A DNA stretch of 64,000 bases from Nocardia vinacea NBRC 16497 (GCF_000308835.1 NZ_BAGN01000236.1:50582-114581); one strand, 5' to 3'; positions 34,323-43,048 are shown, counted from the first letter of the stretch. The notes: generated from the letters alone by a model not told the origin. Numbers and translations: made by a program.

Positions 34323-35420
34323 TCAGCGCCGTCGCTTCTGGTTGGGTCGCCCACGGTTGCCCGGTCGCTTCTGCCCGCCCGAGCGCCGCTGTCCCGCCTT
34401 GGTCGGAGACTTCGCGGTGCCGTTCGTCGACGGCGCCGCGTCAACCGCATCCACGGCGGCATCGGCATCCGCGTCGACGGACGTCGCATCGGAGGGCGAC
34501 TGCTTCTTCTTCACATTGACCGGTTTCGCACCAGGCTTCGGCGCGTTCTGTGCGCGCTGCTCCAGCTTCTGCTGCTTCTTGACTTCCTCTTCCTTCGCCA
34601 TGCGGCCGAAGACGAGGTGCTGCTGTCCGTAGGTCCAGATGTTATTGGACACCCAGTAGAGCAGGATGGCGATCGGCAGGAACGGGCCACCGACCAGCAC
34701 GCCGAGCGGGAACACCCACAGCGCGAGCTTGTTCATCATGGCCGACTGCGGGTTGGCCGCGGCCTCCGGACTCTGCCGGGCAACCGAGGCGCGCGCGTTG
34801 AAATGCGTCGCCAGACCGGCGATCACCATCAGCGGGATGGAGACCAGCGCGATGCTCAGCTTGGTCGGCACGCCGCCGTAATCGGCGAAGGCCTGCAGCT
34901 GGCTCGGCGGGCTGGTGATGAAGGCGGAGATGGGGGCACCGAAAATGCGGGCGCTCAGGAAGGACTGGACGTCGGCGGCGCTGAAGACGTAGTTCGGCGT
35001 GTGCGCATTGTCGTAAGCCGACATGCCGAGCTGGCCGATGCCGGTGCCGGTGCGGTTGAACGAGCGCAGCACATGGAACAGACCGAGGAAGACCGGAACC
35101 TGCGCCAGGATCGGCAGGCAGCCCATCAACGGATTGAAGCCGTGGTCCTTCTGCAGCTTCTGCATCTCGGTCGCCATCTTCTGGCGATCGTTCTTGTACT
35201 TCTTCTGCAGCTCCTTGATCTGGGGCTGCAGCTCCTGCATCTGCTTGGTGGTGCGAACCTGTTTGACGAACGGCTTGTAGAGCAGCACGCGCAGTGTGAA
35301 CACCAGGAACACCACGGCCAGCGCCCAGGTAAGTCCGTTGTCCGCGCCGAACGCGAACCCGAAGACCCGATGCCAGAACCAGAGGATCCAGGACACCGGA
35401 TAATAAATGAAGTCGAGCAC
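34323..35420 (-). CDS. yidC: Membrane protein insertase YidC
   Basis: A 365-residue YidC of the actinobacterial type, with five or six membrane segments, the first in LDFIYYPVSWILWFWHRVFGF, the hydrophilic-groove helix around VFLVFTLRVLLYKP (with its conserved Arg), the coiled-coil C1 hairpin QIKELQKKYKNDRQKMATEMQ, and PFLPIAILLYWVSNN. The tail is basic and rich in Arg/Lys and may contact the ribosome. The GTG at 35420 is used because GGGAG lies about 11 bases upstream and yidD ends just before it; the in-frame GTG at 35432 is an alternative. Confidence 0.94.
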   Translation of the reverse strand: MLDFIYYPVSWILWFWHRVFGFAFGADNGLTWALAVVFLVFTLRVLLYKPFVKQVRTTKQMQELQPQIKELQKKYKNDRQKMATEMQKLQKDHGFNPLMGCLPILAQVPVFLGLFHVLRSFNRTGTGIGQLGMSAYDNAHTPNYVFSAADVQSFLSARIFGAPISAFITSPPSQLQAFADYGGVPTKLSIALVSIPLMVIAGLATHFNARASVARQSPEAAANPQSAMMNKLALWVFPLGVLVGGPFLPIAILLYWVSNNIWTYGQQHLVFGRMAKEEEVKKQQKLEQRAQNAPKPGAKPVNVKKKQSPSDATSVDADADAAVDAVDAAPSTNGTAKSPTKAGQRRSGGQKRPGNRGRPNQKRRR

Positions 35421-35424
35421 GGCT

Positions 35425-35778
35425 CTATGCACTCCCGTCGTTCGTATCGCCGATCACCGCGCGCGGTGATCCTTTACAAGCGTGTGGCGCCGACGCCTGT
35501 TGGTCGGCGGCTGACTCGTTCCGTTCGCGCGTTTTTCGCTCCGGAACGGGATCCCACCCACCAGGGTGCCAGGGTGCGCATTTCGCCAATCGCACGACCG
35601 TCAATCCGAGGCCGATGAACAGGCCGCGGGTGCGTAACGCGGTCACCGCGTACTCGCTACACGTCGGGGTGAAACGGCACACGGGCAGGCGCATGGGGGA
35701 GACATACGTCCGGTAGAGCTCGATCAGGAAGATCACCGTGTTCGCGGGTAGCCGAGCAACGGTGGAGCGCGCACTCAT
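35425..35778 (-). CDS. yidD: Membrane protein insertion efficiency factor YidD
   Basis: A 117-residue YidD with the family signature YRTYVSPMRLPVCRFTPTCSEYA and the later GGWDPVP. It has the paired cysteines and an amphipathic helix for membrane association. It aids YidC-dependent insertion. The ATG overlaps the rnpA stop by 4 bp (ATGA), and yidC starts 4 bp downstream, so the chain is translationally coupled. Confidence 0.93.
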   Translation of the reverse strand: MSARSTVARLPANTVIFLIELYRTYVSPMRLPVCRFTPTCSEYAVTALRTRGLFIGLGLTVVRLAKCAPWHPGGWDPVPERKTRERNESAADQQASAPHACKGSPRAVIGDTNDGSA

Positions 35779-36206
35779 CCCGCACCGGCCACGGTAGCCG
35801 ATGGGCGGGCGATATCGAGCTTGCGCAGCGCGCCACGCAGCTGGCGAAGCAACTCCGTCGCGTCGGCGGTCGCAGCGCCGGGCAATGCGCGGATCACGAT
35901 GTCGGCATCGGCGGGCAACTCGGCGATCACCTGACCGCACATATGACGCAGGCGGCGGGCGACGCGGTGTCGAATCACCGCGTTGCCCACCGCCTTGCTG
36001 ACAATCAATCCGAACCGTGGACCGCCCACGCGGACCAACGATCCGGCCTCAGCCGCATCGCTTCGTCGTCCACTCGCGCCCACAGTTCCGTCATACCCGT
36101 GCACGAGCGCGTGTACGACCAGATCTCGCCTCCCGGTTCGCTGGCCGCGGCGCACCGTCCGGGAGAAGTCGGCACGATGATGCAACCGATACGGCTCAGG
36201 CAACAC
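35775..36206 (-). CDS. rnpA: Ribonuclease P protein component
   Basis: A 143-residue RnpA. Landmarks are LPEPYRLHHRADFSRTVRRG at the N terminus and the RNR-like motif GNAVIRHRVARRLRHM, which binds the catalytic RNA. It is somewhat longer than usual because of an insertion (ASGRRSDAAEAGS) between the strands. It processes the 5' ends of tRNAs. The start is GTG at 36206; its ribosome site is weak. Confidence 0.95.
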   Translation of the reverse strand: MLPEPYRLHHRADFSRTVRRGQRTGRRDLVVHALVHGYDGTVGASGRRSDAAEAGSLVRVGGPRFGLIVSKAVGNAVIRHRVARRLRHMCGQVIAELPADADIVIRALPGAATADATELLRQLRGALRKLDIARPSATVAGAG

Positions 36207-36227
36207 CCGAGCGTCCGAGAGCGAGGA

Positions 36228-36371
36228 TCAAGCAGTGAGGGATTTGCGGCCCTTGCCGCGACGCGCGGAAACAATCGCGCGACCAGCGCGGGTGCGCATC
36301 CGGAGACGGAAGCCGTGGACCCGCGCCCGACGACGGTTGTTCGGCTGGAACGTCCGCTTGCCCTTGGCCAC
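36228..36371 (-). CDS. rpmH: 50S ribosomal protein L34
   Basis: A 47-residue L34 (AKGKRTFQPNNRRRARVHGF...RGKGRKSLTA). The GTG start at 36371 has a GAGGAG site about nine bases upstream; a longer in-frame start would ignore this site. It heads the leftward operon rpmH-rnpA-yidD-yidC-jag next to oriC. Confidence 0.97.
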   Translation of the reverse strand: MAKGKRTFQPNNRRRARVHGFRLRMRTRAGRAIVSARRGKGRKSLTA

Positions 36372-36989
36372 GGTCAACACTCCTCGAGTAGGTGGGCGCC
36401 GTGCGGCGCCCAAAGCTTGTCAGTGATACGTCTTTGCGCGATGAATCGCGGGGTGGTCATCATCGATGCGCGTCGGTCCTGGCGCACGAGGTCGATACGA
36501 CCTGACACGGTCAGCACAGGACCGCCACCGCACCAAGGGGTGACTGTACGAGGGTACTGATCGGCAAAGTGCGGGTCAAACTCGGCCCACCCATCCCGTG
36601 ACCTGCTCGGGACCGCTCCCGGGAGTCACGCATCCTGGGTATAACCGTGAGTTCGTCCACACCCCTAGCCGTCGGCCGACACACCGACTAACGTACGTAG
36701 CCAGAAGATTGCTGCAGAACCGCAGGTCCAGGCCGTATAGCGGCGGAGCGCAACCTCGTTTCACATTTCCCCAGGGTTCTCCACATCTGTGGATAATTGT
36801 GTGGAAAGACCCCTGGAGTGGCATATTCGTAGGGCCGACGGTGCCACGCCGCCGCCCGGATGGGGGACCCGGGCAGCGTCCGAACCGGTTACGGACGTAC
36901 GCGGAATCACAACATCGACTCAGCCACGGCCGATACTCCGCAGGCTCCGACCGTCTGCTCCTATCGCCTACTTCCGGGGAGGAAACTGC
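36372..36989. other. rpmH-dnaA intergenic region (promoters, DnaA boxes)
   Basis: A 618-bp divergent gap carrying the promoters of rpmH and dnaA. Visible DnaA boxes are TCGTCCACA at 36653-36661, and a facing pair TTCTCCACA (36777-36785) and TTATCCACA on the minus strand (36788-36796), two bases apart. These fit autoregulation of dnaA. No gene is supported here. Confidence 0.7.
36788..36796 (-). promoter_or_regulatory. Perfect DnaA box upstream of dnaA
   Basis: TTATCCACA on the minus strand, forming an inverted pair with TTCTCCACA at 36777-36785. Confidence 0.8.
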
Positions 36990-38969
36990 ATGGACGACGA
37001 GCAGAACGTGTTGGCCACGGTGTGGCCGGAGGTGGTCGCCGAACTCACCACGGGCTCGGCCGATGGTGCCATCCCGCCGGTGTCCCGGGCACAGCAGGCC
37101 TGGCTCAAATTGGTCAAGCCGCTGACCGTGGCGCAGGGGTTCGCCTTGCTCTCGGTGCCATCGTCGTTGGCCCAGGAGGCCATCGAACGCGATCTGCGCG
37201 AACCCATTCTGCGCTCACTCGGCCGTCGTCTCGGTCCGCAGGTCGAGGGCCTCGGCGTCCGGATCGCGGCGCCGGCGACGCAGCCGACCGAACGCCCCGG
37301 CAATAATCCGCGTCACGCGCGCATGACCAGTCGGCCCGAGCGTGGTCGCGACAACGGTCGCGGTCCGGCGGGCTATCCCGCCCCCGACTATCCCGGACGC
37401 AGCGACTACGCCCCGCCGCGTTATGCACAGCCCAACGACTATCCGGCGGCGCCCGAATACTCGTCCGGACCGGAGTACTCGGCGGCACCCGACTATGAGC
37501 CCGCACCCGAATACGCGGGCGCACCCGAGTACCTGCCGGTGCCCGGATACGAAGTGGCCGGGGAGTACCCGACCGACGAATACCCGAGCCGCGGCGACTA
37601 TCCGGGCCAGAGCAATGGCGAACGGCAGGAGCCGCCCGGGCCCCGCCGCGAATCCGGACTCCCACCGCGACGCGATTCGGTGCCGCCCGGACAGGAATCA
37701 CTGTTCAATCCGGAGCCGACACCGGAGCCGGCGCGGGCGCAGGGTCGCGCGCCGATGCGGGAGCCGGCATCCGCGCGGGAATCCCGGCCGGGCACCGATC
37801 CGGCCATCGCGGCCGCGCACGAATCGGTCCGCGAGCCGATCTCGGACAACTCGCACGACGACGAACCCGTCGTCAATGTCCGCAATTCGTGGCCGACCTA
37901 CTTCACCAAGTCACAGGAGAATCCGGCGCCGTCGAATTCCTCGGCGAGCCTGAATGCCAAGTACACCTTCGAGACCTTCGTCATCGGCGCATCCAATCGC
38001 TTCGCGCACGCCGCGGCGGTCGCGATCGCGGAGGCGCCCGCGCGCGCCTACAACCCGCTGTTCGTCTGGGGCGCCTCCGGTCTCGGCAAGACCCATCTGC
38101 TGCACGCGGCCGGACACTATGCCCAGCGGCTGTTTCCCGGCATGCGGGTGAAGTACGTATCGACCGAGGAATTCACCAACGACTTCATCAACAGTCTGCG
38201 AGACGACCGCAAGGTGGCGTTCAAACGCCGCTACCGCGAGACCGACATTCTGCTGGTCGACGACATCCAGTTCATCGAGGGCAAGGAAGGCATCCAGGAG
38301 GAGTTCTTCCACACCTTCAACACGCTGCACAACGCCAATAAGCAGATTGTGGTGTCCTCCGACCGGCCGCCCAAGCAGCTGGCCACACTGGAGGAGCGGC
38401 TGCGGACCCGGTTCGAATGGGGTCTGATCACCGATGTGCAGCCGCCCGAGTTGGAGACGCGCATCGCGATTCTGCGCAAGAAGGCACGGATGGACCGGCT
38501 CGACGTGCCGCACGACGTGCTGGAACTGATCGCCAGTCGGGTCGAGCGCAATATCCGCGAGCTCGAGGGTGCGCTGATCCGGGTGACGGCCTTCGCCTCG
38601 CTGAACGGCCAACCGCTGGATCTGCCGTTGGCCGAGGTCGTACTGCGCGATCTCATGCCGGATACCGCCACGCTGGAGATCAACGCGGCGACGATCATGG
38701 CCGTCACCGCCGAATACTTCAACACCACACTCGAGGAGCTGACCGGGCCGGGTAAGGCCCGGCCGCTGGCCCAGGCCCGGCAGATCGCGATGTATCTATG
38801 CCGGGAACTAACGGATCTATCGCTACCCAAGATCGGCCAGGCCTTCGGTCGCGACCACACCACGGTCATGTACGCGGAGAAAAAAGTGCGCAAGGAGATG
38901 ACCGAGCGGCGCCGCGTGTACGACCAAGTGCAAGAACTAACAGCCCGGATTAAACAGCGTTCGCGCTGA
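36990..38969 (+). CDS. dnaA: Chromosomal replication initiator DnaA
   Basis: A 659-residue DnaA. Domain I (about 1-95) starts DDEQNVLATVWPEVVAEL. Domain II is very long (about 100-310), rich in Pro, Arg and Tyr, with repeated PEY-type units (GPEYSAAPDYEPAPEYAGAP). Domain III (about 325-535) has Walker A GASGLGKTH near 360, LLVDDIQFIEG and the arginine-finger region. Domain IV ends the protein with the DnaA signature GRDHTTVMYAEKKV near 620. It binds DnaA boxes and opens oriC with ATP. ATG 36990 follows GGGGAGG; longer in-frame starts lie inside the promoter region. Confidence 0.98.
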   Translation: MDDEQNVLATVWPEVVAELTTGSADGAIPPVSRAQQAWLKLVKPLTVAQGFALLSVPSSLAQEAIERDLREPILRSLGRRLGPQVEGLGVRIAAPATQPTERPGNNPRHARMTSRPERGRDNGRGPAGYPAPDYPGRSDYAPPRYAQPNDYPAAPEYSSGPEYSAAPDYEPAPEYAGAPEYLPVPGYEVAGEYPTDEYPSRGDYPGQSNGERQEPPGPRRESGLPPRRDSVPPGQESLFNPEPTPEPARAQGRAPMREPASARESRPGTDPAIAAAHESVREPISDNSHDDEPVVNVRNSWPTYFTKSQENPAPSNSSASLNAKYTFETFVIGASNRFAHAAAVAIAEAPARAYNPLFVWGASGLGKTHLLHAAGHYAQRLFPGMRVKYVSTEEFTNDFINSLRDDRKVAFKRRYRETDILLVDDIQFIEGKEGIQEEFFHTFNTLHNANKQIVVSSDRPPKQLATLEERLRTRFEWGLITDVQPPELETRIAILRKKARMDRLDVPHDVLELIASRVERNIRELEGALIRVTAFASLNGQPLDLPLAEVVLRDLMPDTATLEINAATIMAVTAEYFNTTLEELTGPGKARPLAQARQIAMYLCRELTDLSLPKIGQAFGRDHTTVMYAEKKVRKEMTERRRVYDQVQELTARIKQRSR

Positions 38970-38986
38970 CCGGCACTAACACCTCG

Positions 38987-39018
38987 GCACCGCCCCTGAC
39001 CTGGGGCGGTGCTTTTTT
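38987..39018 (+). terminator. Terminator downstream of dnaA
   Basis: A perfect 10-bp stem (arm GCACCGCCCC, loop TGACCT) followed by six T residues, 18 bases after the dnaA stop. Confidence 0.93.
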
Positions 39019-39154
39019 ATGCCCTGTGGACTCCTCGAGGAATTCTTGTGGAGTCCTCGAGGAAACTCCGAGTTGTGCACCGGTTCGTCCACAGGCTGTG
39101 CGGATGATCGTGCTTCGGTTGCTAACAGGGGTGGAATCAACAGAGTCCACAGCC

Positions 39155-39163
39155 TTATCCACA
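39155..39163 (+). promoter_or_regulatory. Perfect DnaA box in oriC
   Basis: TTATCCACA; a weaker box GAGTCCACA lies directly upstream at 39143-39151. Confidence 0.85.
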
Positions 39164-39271
39164 CACAGGCCCTGACCAGCAACGGGCTCGGTCAGCGGCT
39201 TGGGGAATCCTCGAGGAGTCCATGTGGAGTCCTCGAGGATTCCTCGAGCTGTCCACGATTCGGTGCACATG

Positions 39272-39280
39272 TGTGAACAA
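39272..39280 (-). promoter_or_regulatory. DnaA box in oriC, one mismatch
   Basis: TTGTTCACA on the minus strand, one change from TTGTCCACA. Confidence 0.65.
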
Positions 39281-39428
39281 CCTCCTGAATCTGGTGGAAC
39301 AACTCGAGGAGCGCTCGAGGATGAATGGGGGACAAACCCACAACGTCCACAACCCCCATCCGTTCATCCTCGAGTCACCCAGCGGTCATCCCCACCGCAC
39401 CACGCCCTCGGACCTGCGGATTCGGCCG

Positions 39429-39498
39429 CAGTCCACAGATTCCACAGTGCCTACTACTACTTCAGTTCTTCTTCTTGAAGAACTCTCTTCAAAACAGG
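39429..39498. promoter_or_regulatory. Candidate basal unwinding element: DnaA boxes, DnaA-trio, AT-rich DUE
   Basis: Two adjoining forward boxes (CAGTCCACA 39429-39437, GATTCCACA 39438-39446), a 4-nt spacer, then CTACTACTACTT (39451-39462), which read on the lower strand from the boxes outward gives 3'-GAT-5' three times and GAA. A pyrimidine/AT-rich stretch follows (TTCAGTTCTTCTTCTTGAAG and beyond). This is the layout described for the bacterial DnaA-trio unwinding system. Confidence 0.6.
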
Positions 39499-39797
39499 AT
39501 GTGTGGAAAGTCGAGCAGTGAGCATCGGCACCCGAGCCACTCGCCGAGACAGGCAAGGAGAAGAGCGGGCGACACATCCGCGCGATTCACCCGCACCTGT
39601 TCTCCTTGCTCGATATTTCGCTGCGCGGATCGGGTTCGCTACACAGAACAACCGGAGGGTCGGGCTAGGTTCAGCTGGTCCGGACGAGTACGGTTCAATG
39701 TCGGTCGCCTATGCCAGACTGCAAGGCGGCAGGTACAGCACCCCCTTTCGAGAATCAACGACAGAGATCACGGAACCGGGAGAGGACAGATCGGGCG

Positions 39798-40973
39798 ATG
39801 GAGCTGGCGAGTATGAAATTTCGGGTCGCCCGAGAGGATTTCGCCGAGTCCGTTGCATGGGTGGCACGCAGCCTCCCGTCGCGGCCTCCGGTTCCGGTAC
39901 TCGGCGGCGTACTACTGGTGGCGGGCGAGGACGGACTGACCGTCTCCGGCTTCGACTACGAGGTCTCCGCGCAGATGCGCGTCGCGGCCGAGGTCGCCGG
40001 ACCCGGCGAGGTGCTCGTCTCCGGCCGACTGCTCGCCGATATCACCAAGGCGCTGTCCAATAAGCCCGTCGATGTCGCCATCGACGGCACCCGCGTGCTG
40101 ATCACCTGTGGCAGTGCGAAGTTCTCGCTGCCTACGATGCCGGTCGAGGACTATCCCCAGCTGCCCGAGGTGCCGCAGCAGACCGGTGAGCTGAGCGTCG
40201 AGGTCTTCGCCGAGGCGGTCGGCCAGGTCGCGGTCGCCGCAGGACGTGACGACACGCTCCCGATGCTCACCGGTATCCGGGTCGAGATCGAGGGACCGCA
40301 GGTCGTGCTCGCGGCCACCGACCGATTCCGGTTGGCGGTCCGGCACATCGAATGGCAGCCCGCACGCACCGATATCGAGACCTCGGTGCTGATTCCGGCC
40401 CGGACACTGTCGGAGGCCGCGAAGACGCTGGGTCCCTCCGATGCTCCGGTACAGCTTTCGCTCGGCACCGGTAGTGGCGCGGACGGTCTGCTCGGCATCG
40501 TGAATGCGGGCCGTCGGACCACCACCCGACTGCTCGATGCGGAATTCCCCAAGTTCCGCCAATTGCTCCCCAAGGAGCACACCTCGATCGCCACCCTCCC
40601 GGTCGCCACACTGACCGACGCCATCAAGCGCGTCGCGCTGGTTGCCGAGCGCGGTGCACAGGTGCGGCTGGAATTCGCCGACGAGGGGCTGCTGCTCTCG
40701 GCGGGCGGCGATGACGCGGGCCGCGCCGAGGAGTGGCTGGAGGCCGAATTCCGCGGTGAGCCACTGACAATCGCGTTCAATCCGGGCTACCTCATCGACG
40801 GACTCTCCGCGCTGCACACCGATCGGGTCACCTTCGGCTTCACCACGCCGAGTCGTCCCGCGGTGCTGCTGCCCGCGAGCGACGAGGAACCCAAGGTGAC
40901 GGAATCGGGTGCGTTCGCCGCACTGGAGAGCGCGTACATCTACCTGTTGATGCCGGTTCGGTTGCCGGGCTGA
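39798..40973 (+). CDS. dnaN: DNA polymerase III beta subunit (sliding clamp)
   Basis: A 391-residue clamp with the three repeated clamp folds; landmarks are SLPSRPPVPVLGGVLL near the N terminus, KFSLPTMPVEDYPQLP in the middle and the C-terminal end YIYLLMPVRLPG that forms the peptide-binding pocket. It tethers polymerase III to DNA. ATG 39798 gives a mycobacterial-like N terminus; ATG 39813 (with GGAG upstream) is an alternative. Confidence 0.97.
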   Translation: MELASMKFRVAREDFAESVAWVARSLPSRPPVPVLGGVLLVAGEDGLTVSGFDYEVSAQMRVAAEVAGPGEVLVSGRLLADITKALSNKPVDVAIDGTRVLITCGSAKFSLPTMPVEDYPQLPEVPQQTGELSVEVFAEAVGQVAVAAGRDDTLPMLTGIRVEIEGPQVVLAATDRFRLAVRHIEWQPARTDIETSVLIPARTLSEAAKTLGPSDAPVQLSLGTGSGADGLLGIVNAGRRTTTRLLDAEFPKFRQLLPKEHTSIATLPVATLTDAIKRVALVAERGAQVRLEFADEGLLLSAGGDDAGRAEEWLEAEFRGEPLTIAFNPGYLIDGLSALHTDRVTFGFTTPSRPAVLLPASDEEPKVTESGAFAALESAYIYLLMPVRLPG

Positions 40974-40992
40974 GCATCGGCGGAGATGCGAT

Positions 40993-41012
40993 TTATCCAC
41001 AGTTCGTCCACA
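40993..41012 (+). promoter_or_regulatory. Pair of DnaA boxes upstream of recF
   Basis: TTATCCACA (40993-41001, perfect) and TCGTCCACA (41004-41012, one mismatch), two bases apart in the same orientation, in the 136-bp dnaN-recF gap. Confidence 0.75.
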
Positions 41013-41109
41013 GACAGTGGATGGACCACAAGATGTTGTGGTCTGGGCCCGATTCGGCGCCATCAGCGGCGAAAAACGGCGATAACGACGGCCGGAGCGG
41101 AGTAGACAG

Positions 41110-42297
41110 GTGTTCATCCGGACGCTGTCACTGCGCGACTTCCGCTCCTGGGAGCACGCCGAGCTCGAATTATCCCCAGGCCGAACGGTTTTCCTCGGGG
41201 CGAATGGCAACGGCAAAACGAACCTGCTCGAGGCGGTCGGCTACCTCGCCACCTTGGGCTCGCATCGGGTCGCCGCCGACGCACCGCTGATCCGTATCGG
41301 CACCGATCGCGCCAGGATCGGCGCGACCGTCGTGAACGCGGGCCGCGAACTGCGCATCGATCTCGAATTGAACCAGGGCGCCGCGAATCGCGCGCAGATC
41401 AACCGATCTCCGGTGCGCAGGCCGCGAGAAATCCTCGGCATTCTGCAGACAGTCCTTTTCGCACCGGAGGACCTCGCCCTGGTCCGCGGCGATCCGGGTG
41501 AACGGCGGCGCTTCCTCGACGAGTTGTGCACAGCCAGGTTGCCGCGGCTGGCCGCCGTGCGCGCCGACTACGACCGGGTGCTGCGACAGCGCTCGGCCCT
41601 GTTGAAATCCGCCGGGCGCCAAGCCCGCTCGAAGGCGGAACTCAGCACCCTGGATGTATGGGACGGGCATTTGGCGACCCACGCCTCGGTGCTGCTCGCA
41701 CAGCGACTGCGCCTGGTGCACGATCTGTATCCCTATCTCGCACAGGCGTACTCATCGATCGCGCCCGAATCACGCCTCGCCGCAATCGGCTACCGCAGCG
41801 CGAGCCTGCCACCGGAGTTCCTGGATCCGGCGCGCGCACCGCAGCCCGATGACGTCGAGGCGCTGGAGGCGAATATGCTGCGCGAACTGGCGGCGGCGCG
41901 GCCGAAGGAATTGGAACGCGGGGTCTGCCTGGTCGGACCGCACCGCGACGATCTGGATCTGATGCTCGGCACTGCGCCCGCGAAAGGCTTTGCCAGCCAC
42001 GGTGAGTCGTGGTCGTTCGCACTGGCGCTGCGGCTCGCGGCCTTCGAACTGCTGCGCGCCACCGGCGCCGAACCGGTACTGCTGCTCGATGACGTATTCG
42101 CCGAACTCGATCGCCGCCGACGCACGGCACTCGCCGAGGTTGCGGCCGGTGCCGAACAGGTGCTGATCACCGCGGCGGTCTCCGAGGATGTGCCCGTGGA
42201 ACTTTCCGCGGTTCCGCTCCGGGTTGAAACGAACGGCGGTGCGGACGGCCGCATCTCCCGAATCGCCGACCGGGAATCCGACGCCGCCACCGGTTGA
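41110..42297 (+). CDS. recF: DNA replication and repair protein RecF
   Basis: A 395-residue SMC-like ATPase. Walker A GANGNGKTN begins at residue 30; the ABC signature region and Walker B (PVLLLDDVFAELDRRRR) lie near residues 320-340. RecF loads RecA at gaps with RecO and RecR. Start GTG at 41110 with GGAG about 12 bases upstream. It follows dnaN directly; the gnd gene found here in some relatives is absent. Confidence 0.96.
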   Translation: MFIRTLSLRDFRSWEHAELELSPGRTVFLGANGNGKTNLLEAVGYLATLGSHRVAADAPLIRIGTDRARIGATVVNAGRELRIDLELNQGAANRAQINRSPVRRPREILGILQTVLFAPEDLALVRGDPGERRRFLDELCTARLPRLAAVRADYDRVLRQRSALLKSAGRQARSKAELSTLDVWDGHLATHASVLLAQRLRLVHDLYPYLAQAYSSIAPESRLAAIGYRSASLPPEFLDPARAPQPDDVEALEANMLRELAAARPKELERGVCLVGPHRDDLDLMLGTAPAKGFASHGESWSFALALRLAAFELLRATGAEPVLLLDDVFAELDRRRRTALAEVAAGAEQVLITAAVSEDVPVELSAVPLRVETNGGADGRISRIADRESDAATG

Positions 42298-42403
42298 TCG
42301 GGCACCGTCGGATCTCTGTCGCGTCGGTAAGATCAGCGCCGATTGCAATGCGACGCGGTCGGCAACCAGCGCGCGAACGGCGGCGGGGAGAGAGGCGGAC
42401 CTT

Positions 42404-42475
42404 GTGAGCGAGCGAACCATGTCACAGCGCGCATCGCGCACGACGAAGCCGAGCGCCAGCGAGGCGCAGGCGTGA
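42404..42475 (+). CDS. Short leader ORF (SERT...PSASEAQA), copy B
   Basis: A 23-codon ORF starting GTG at 42404 after GGAGAGAGG, encoding VSERTMSQRASRTTKPSASE and AQA. Its TGA overlaps the GTG of dciA. It shares both ends with the leader ORF before trxB (26062-26145), while the middles differ in length and sequence. Confidence 0.55.
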   Translation: MSERTMSQRASRTTKPSASEAQA

Positions 42476-43032
42476 GCGATCCGACAGCGTCGAATGCTTC
42501 CGCATCCGAGCCGGAACCGGAGTTGCGCGGTATCGATCTGGCGCGGCGTGCGCTGGAGGAGGCGCGGGCTGCTGCCAAGGCGAGTGGTAAATCGGTGGGG
42601 CAGGGCCGGGCATCGCCGCGCCGGCTGCGCACTGGAGCCCGCCGCCGCACCGGCTGGTCCGGCGCGCGGCCCGATGACCGTGACCCGCAACTGCTTTCGA
42701 GCCTGACCGGCGCCATCGCGAAGAATCGGGGCTGGTCGGCCAAGGTCGCCGAGGGCATGGTCTTCGGCCGCTGGGCCGGTGTGGTCGGCGAGGACATCGC
42801 CTCCCATGCGACCCCGATGACATTGAAGGACGGCGTGCTGAGCATCGCCGCCGAATCCACGGCGTGGGCCACCCAGCTGCGCATGCTGCAGGGCCAGATC
42901 TTGGCGAAGATCAATGCGGCGGTGGGACAGGGCGTGGTCACATCGTTGAAGATCACCGGTCCGGCGGCGCCGAGCTGGCGCAAGGGTGAGCGGCACATCA
43001 AAGGCCGAGGTCCACGGGACACCTACGGATAA
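42472..43032 (+). CDS. dciA: DciA-family helicase loader (DUF721)
   Basis: A 186-residue protein in the position of Rv0004. The basic N-terminal part (RRLRTGARRRTGWSG) precedes the DUF721 domain (about 90-175; VFGRWAGVVGEDIASHATPMTLKDGVLSIAAESTAWATQLRML). DciA proteins interact with and load the DnaB helicase in bacteria without DnaC. The GTG at 42472 overlaps the stop of a short leader ORF, which suggests coupled translation; longer in-frame starts lie upstream of that leader. Confidence 0.9.
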   Translation: MSDPTASNASASEPEPELRGIDLARRALEEARAAAKASGKSVGQGRASPRRLRTGARRRTGWSGARPDDRDPQLLSSLTGAIAKNRGWSAKVAEGMVFGRWAGVVGEDIASHATPMTLKDGVLSIAAESTAWATQLRMLQGQILAKINAAVGQGVVTSLKITGPAAPSWRKGERHIKGRGPRDTYG

Positions 43033-43048
43033 TCTTGTTGTTCGAGGT

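Larger units (their letters stand above)
39034..39374. repeat. Array of eight CTCGAG motifs in oriC
   Basis: CTCGAG starts at 39034, 39056, 39210, 39232, 39243, 39303, 39314 and 39369, most as CCTCGAGGA. Two longer units share the design GTGGACTCCTCGAGGA / GTGGAGTCCTCGAGGA (39027-39063 and 39211-39240) and overlap DnaA-box-like TCCACA sequences. The density is far above chance for a 6-mer. Confidence 0.85.
38970..39797. other. oriC: oriC region between dnaA and dnaN
   Basis: An 828-bp gap with the hallmarks of an actinobacterial origin: a perfect DnaA box at 39155-39163, near matches at 39085-39093 and 39272-39280, several weaker TCCACA boxes, eight CTCGAG hexamers between 39034 and 39374, and a DnaA-trio-like run followed by an AT-rich stretch (39451-39498). 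ORFs in this interval read poorly and are rejected. Confidence 0.9.

Noticed and set aside
36757..36772. TCGTTTCACATTTCCC as a parS site
   Set aside because: Only the left half fits; the right arm does not.
39001..39521. Possible CRISPR-like array from repeated CCTCGAGGA units in oriC
   Set aside because: Repeats are short and palindromic, spacing is irregular and there are no cas genes; it is an origin motif array.
40974..41109. A missing gnd gene between dnaN and recF as a deletion event
   Set aside because: Absence is also normal in Mycobacterium tuberculosis; nothing in the gap looks like a remnant.
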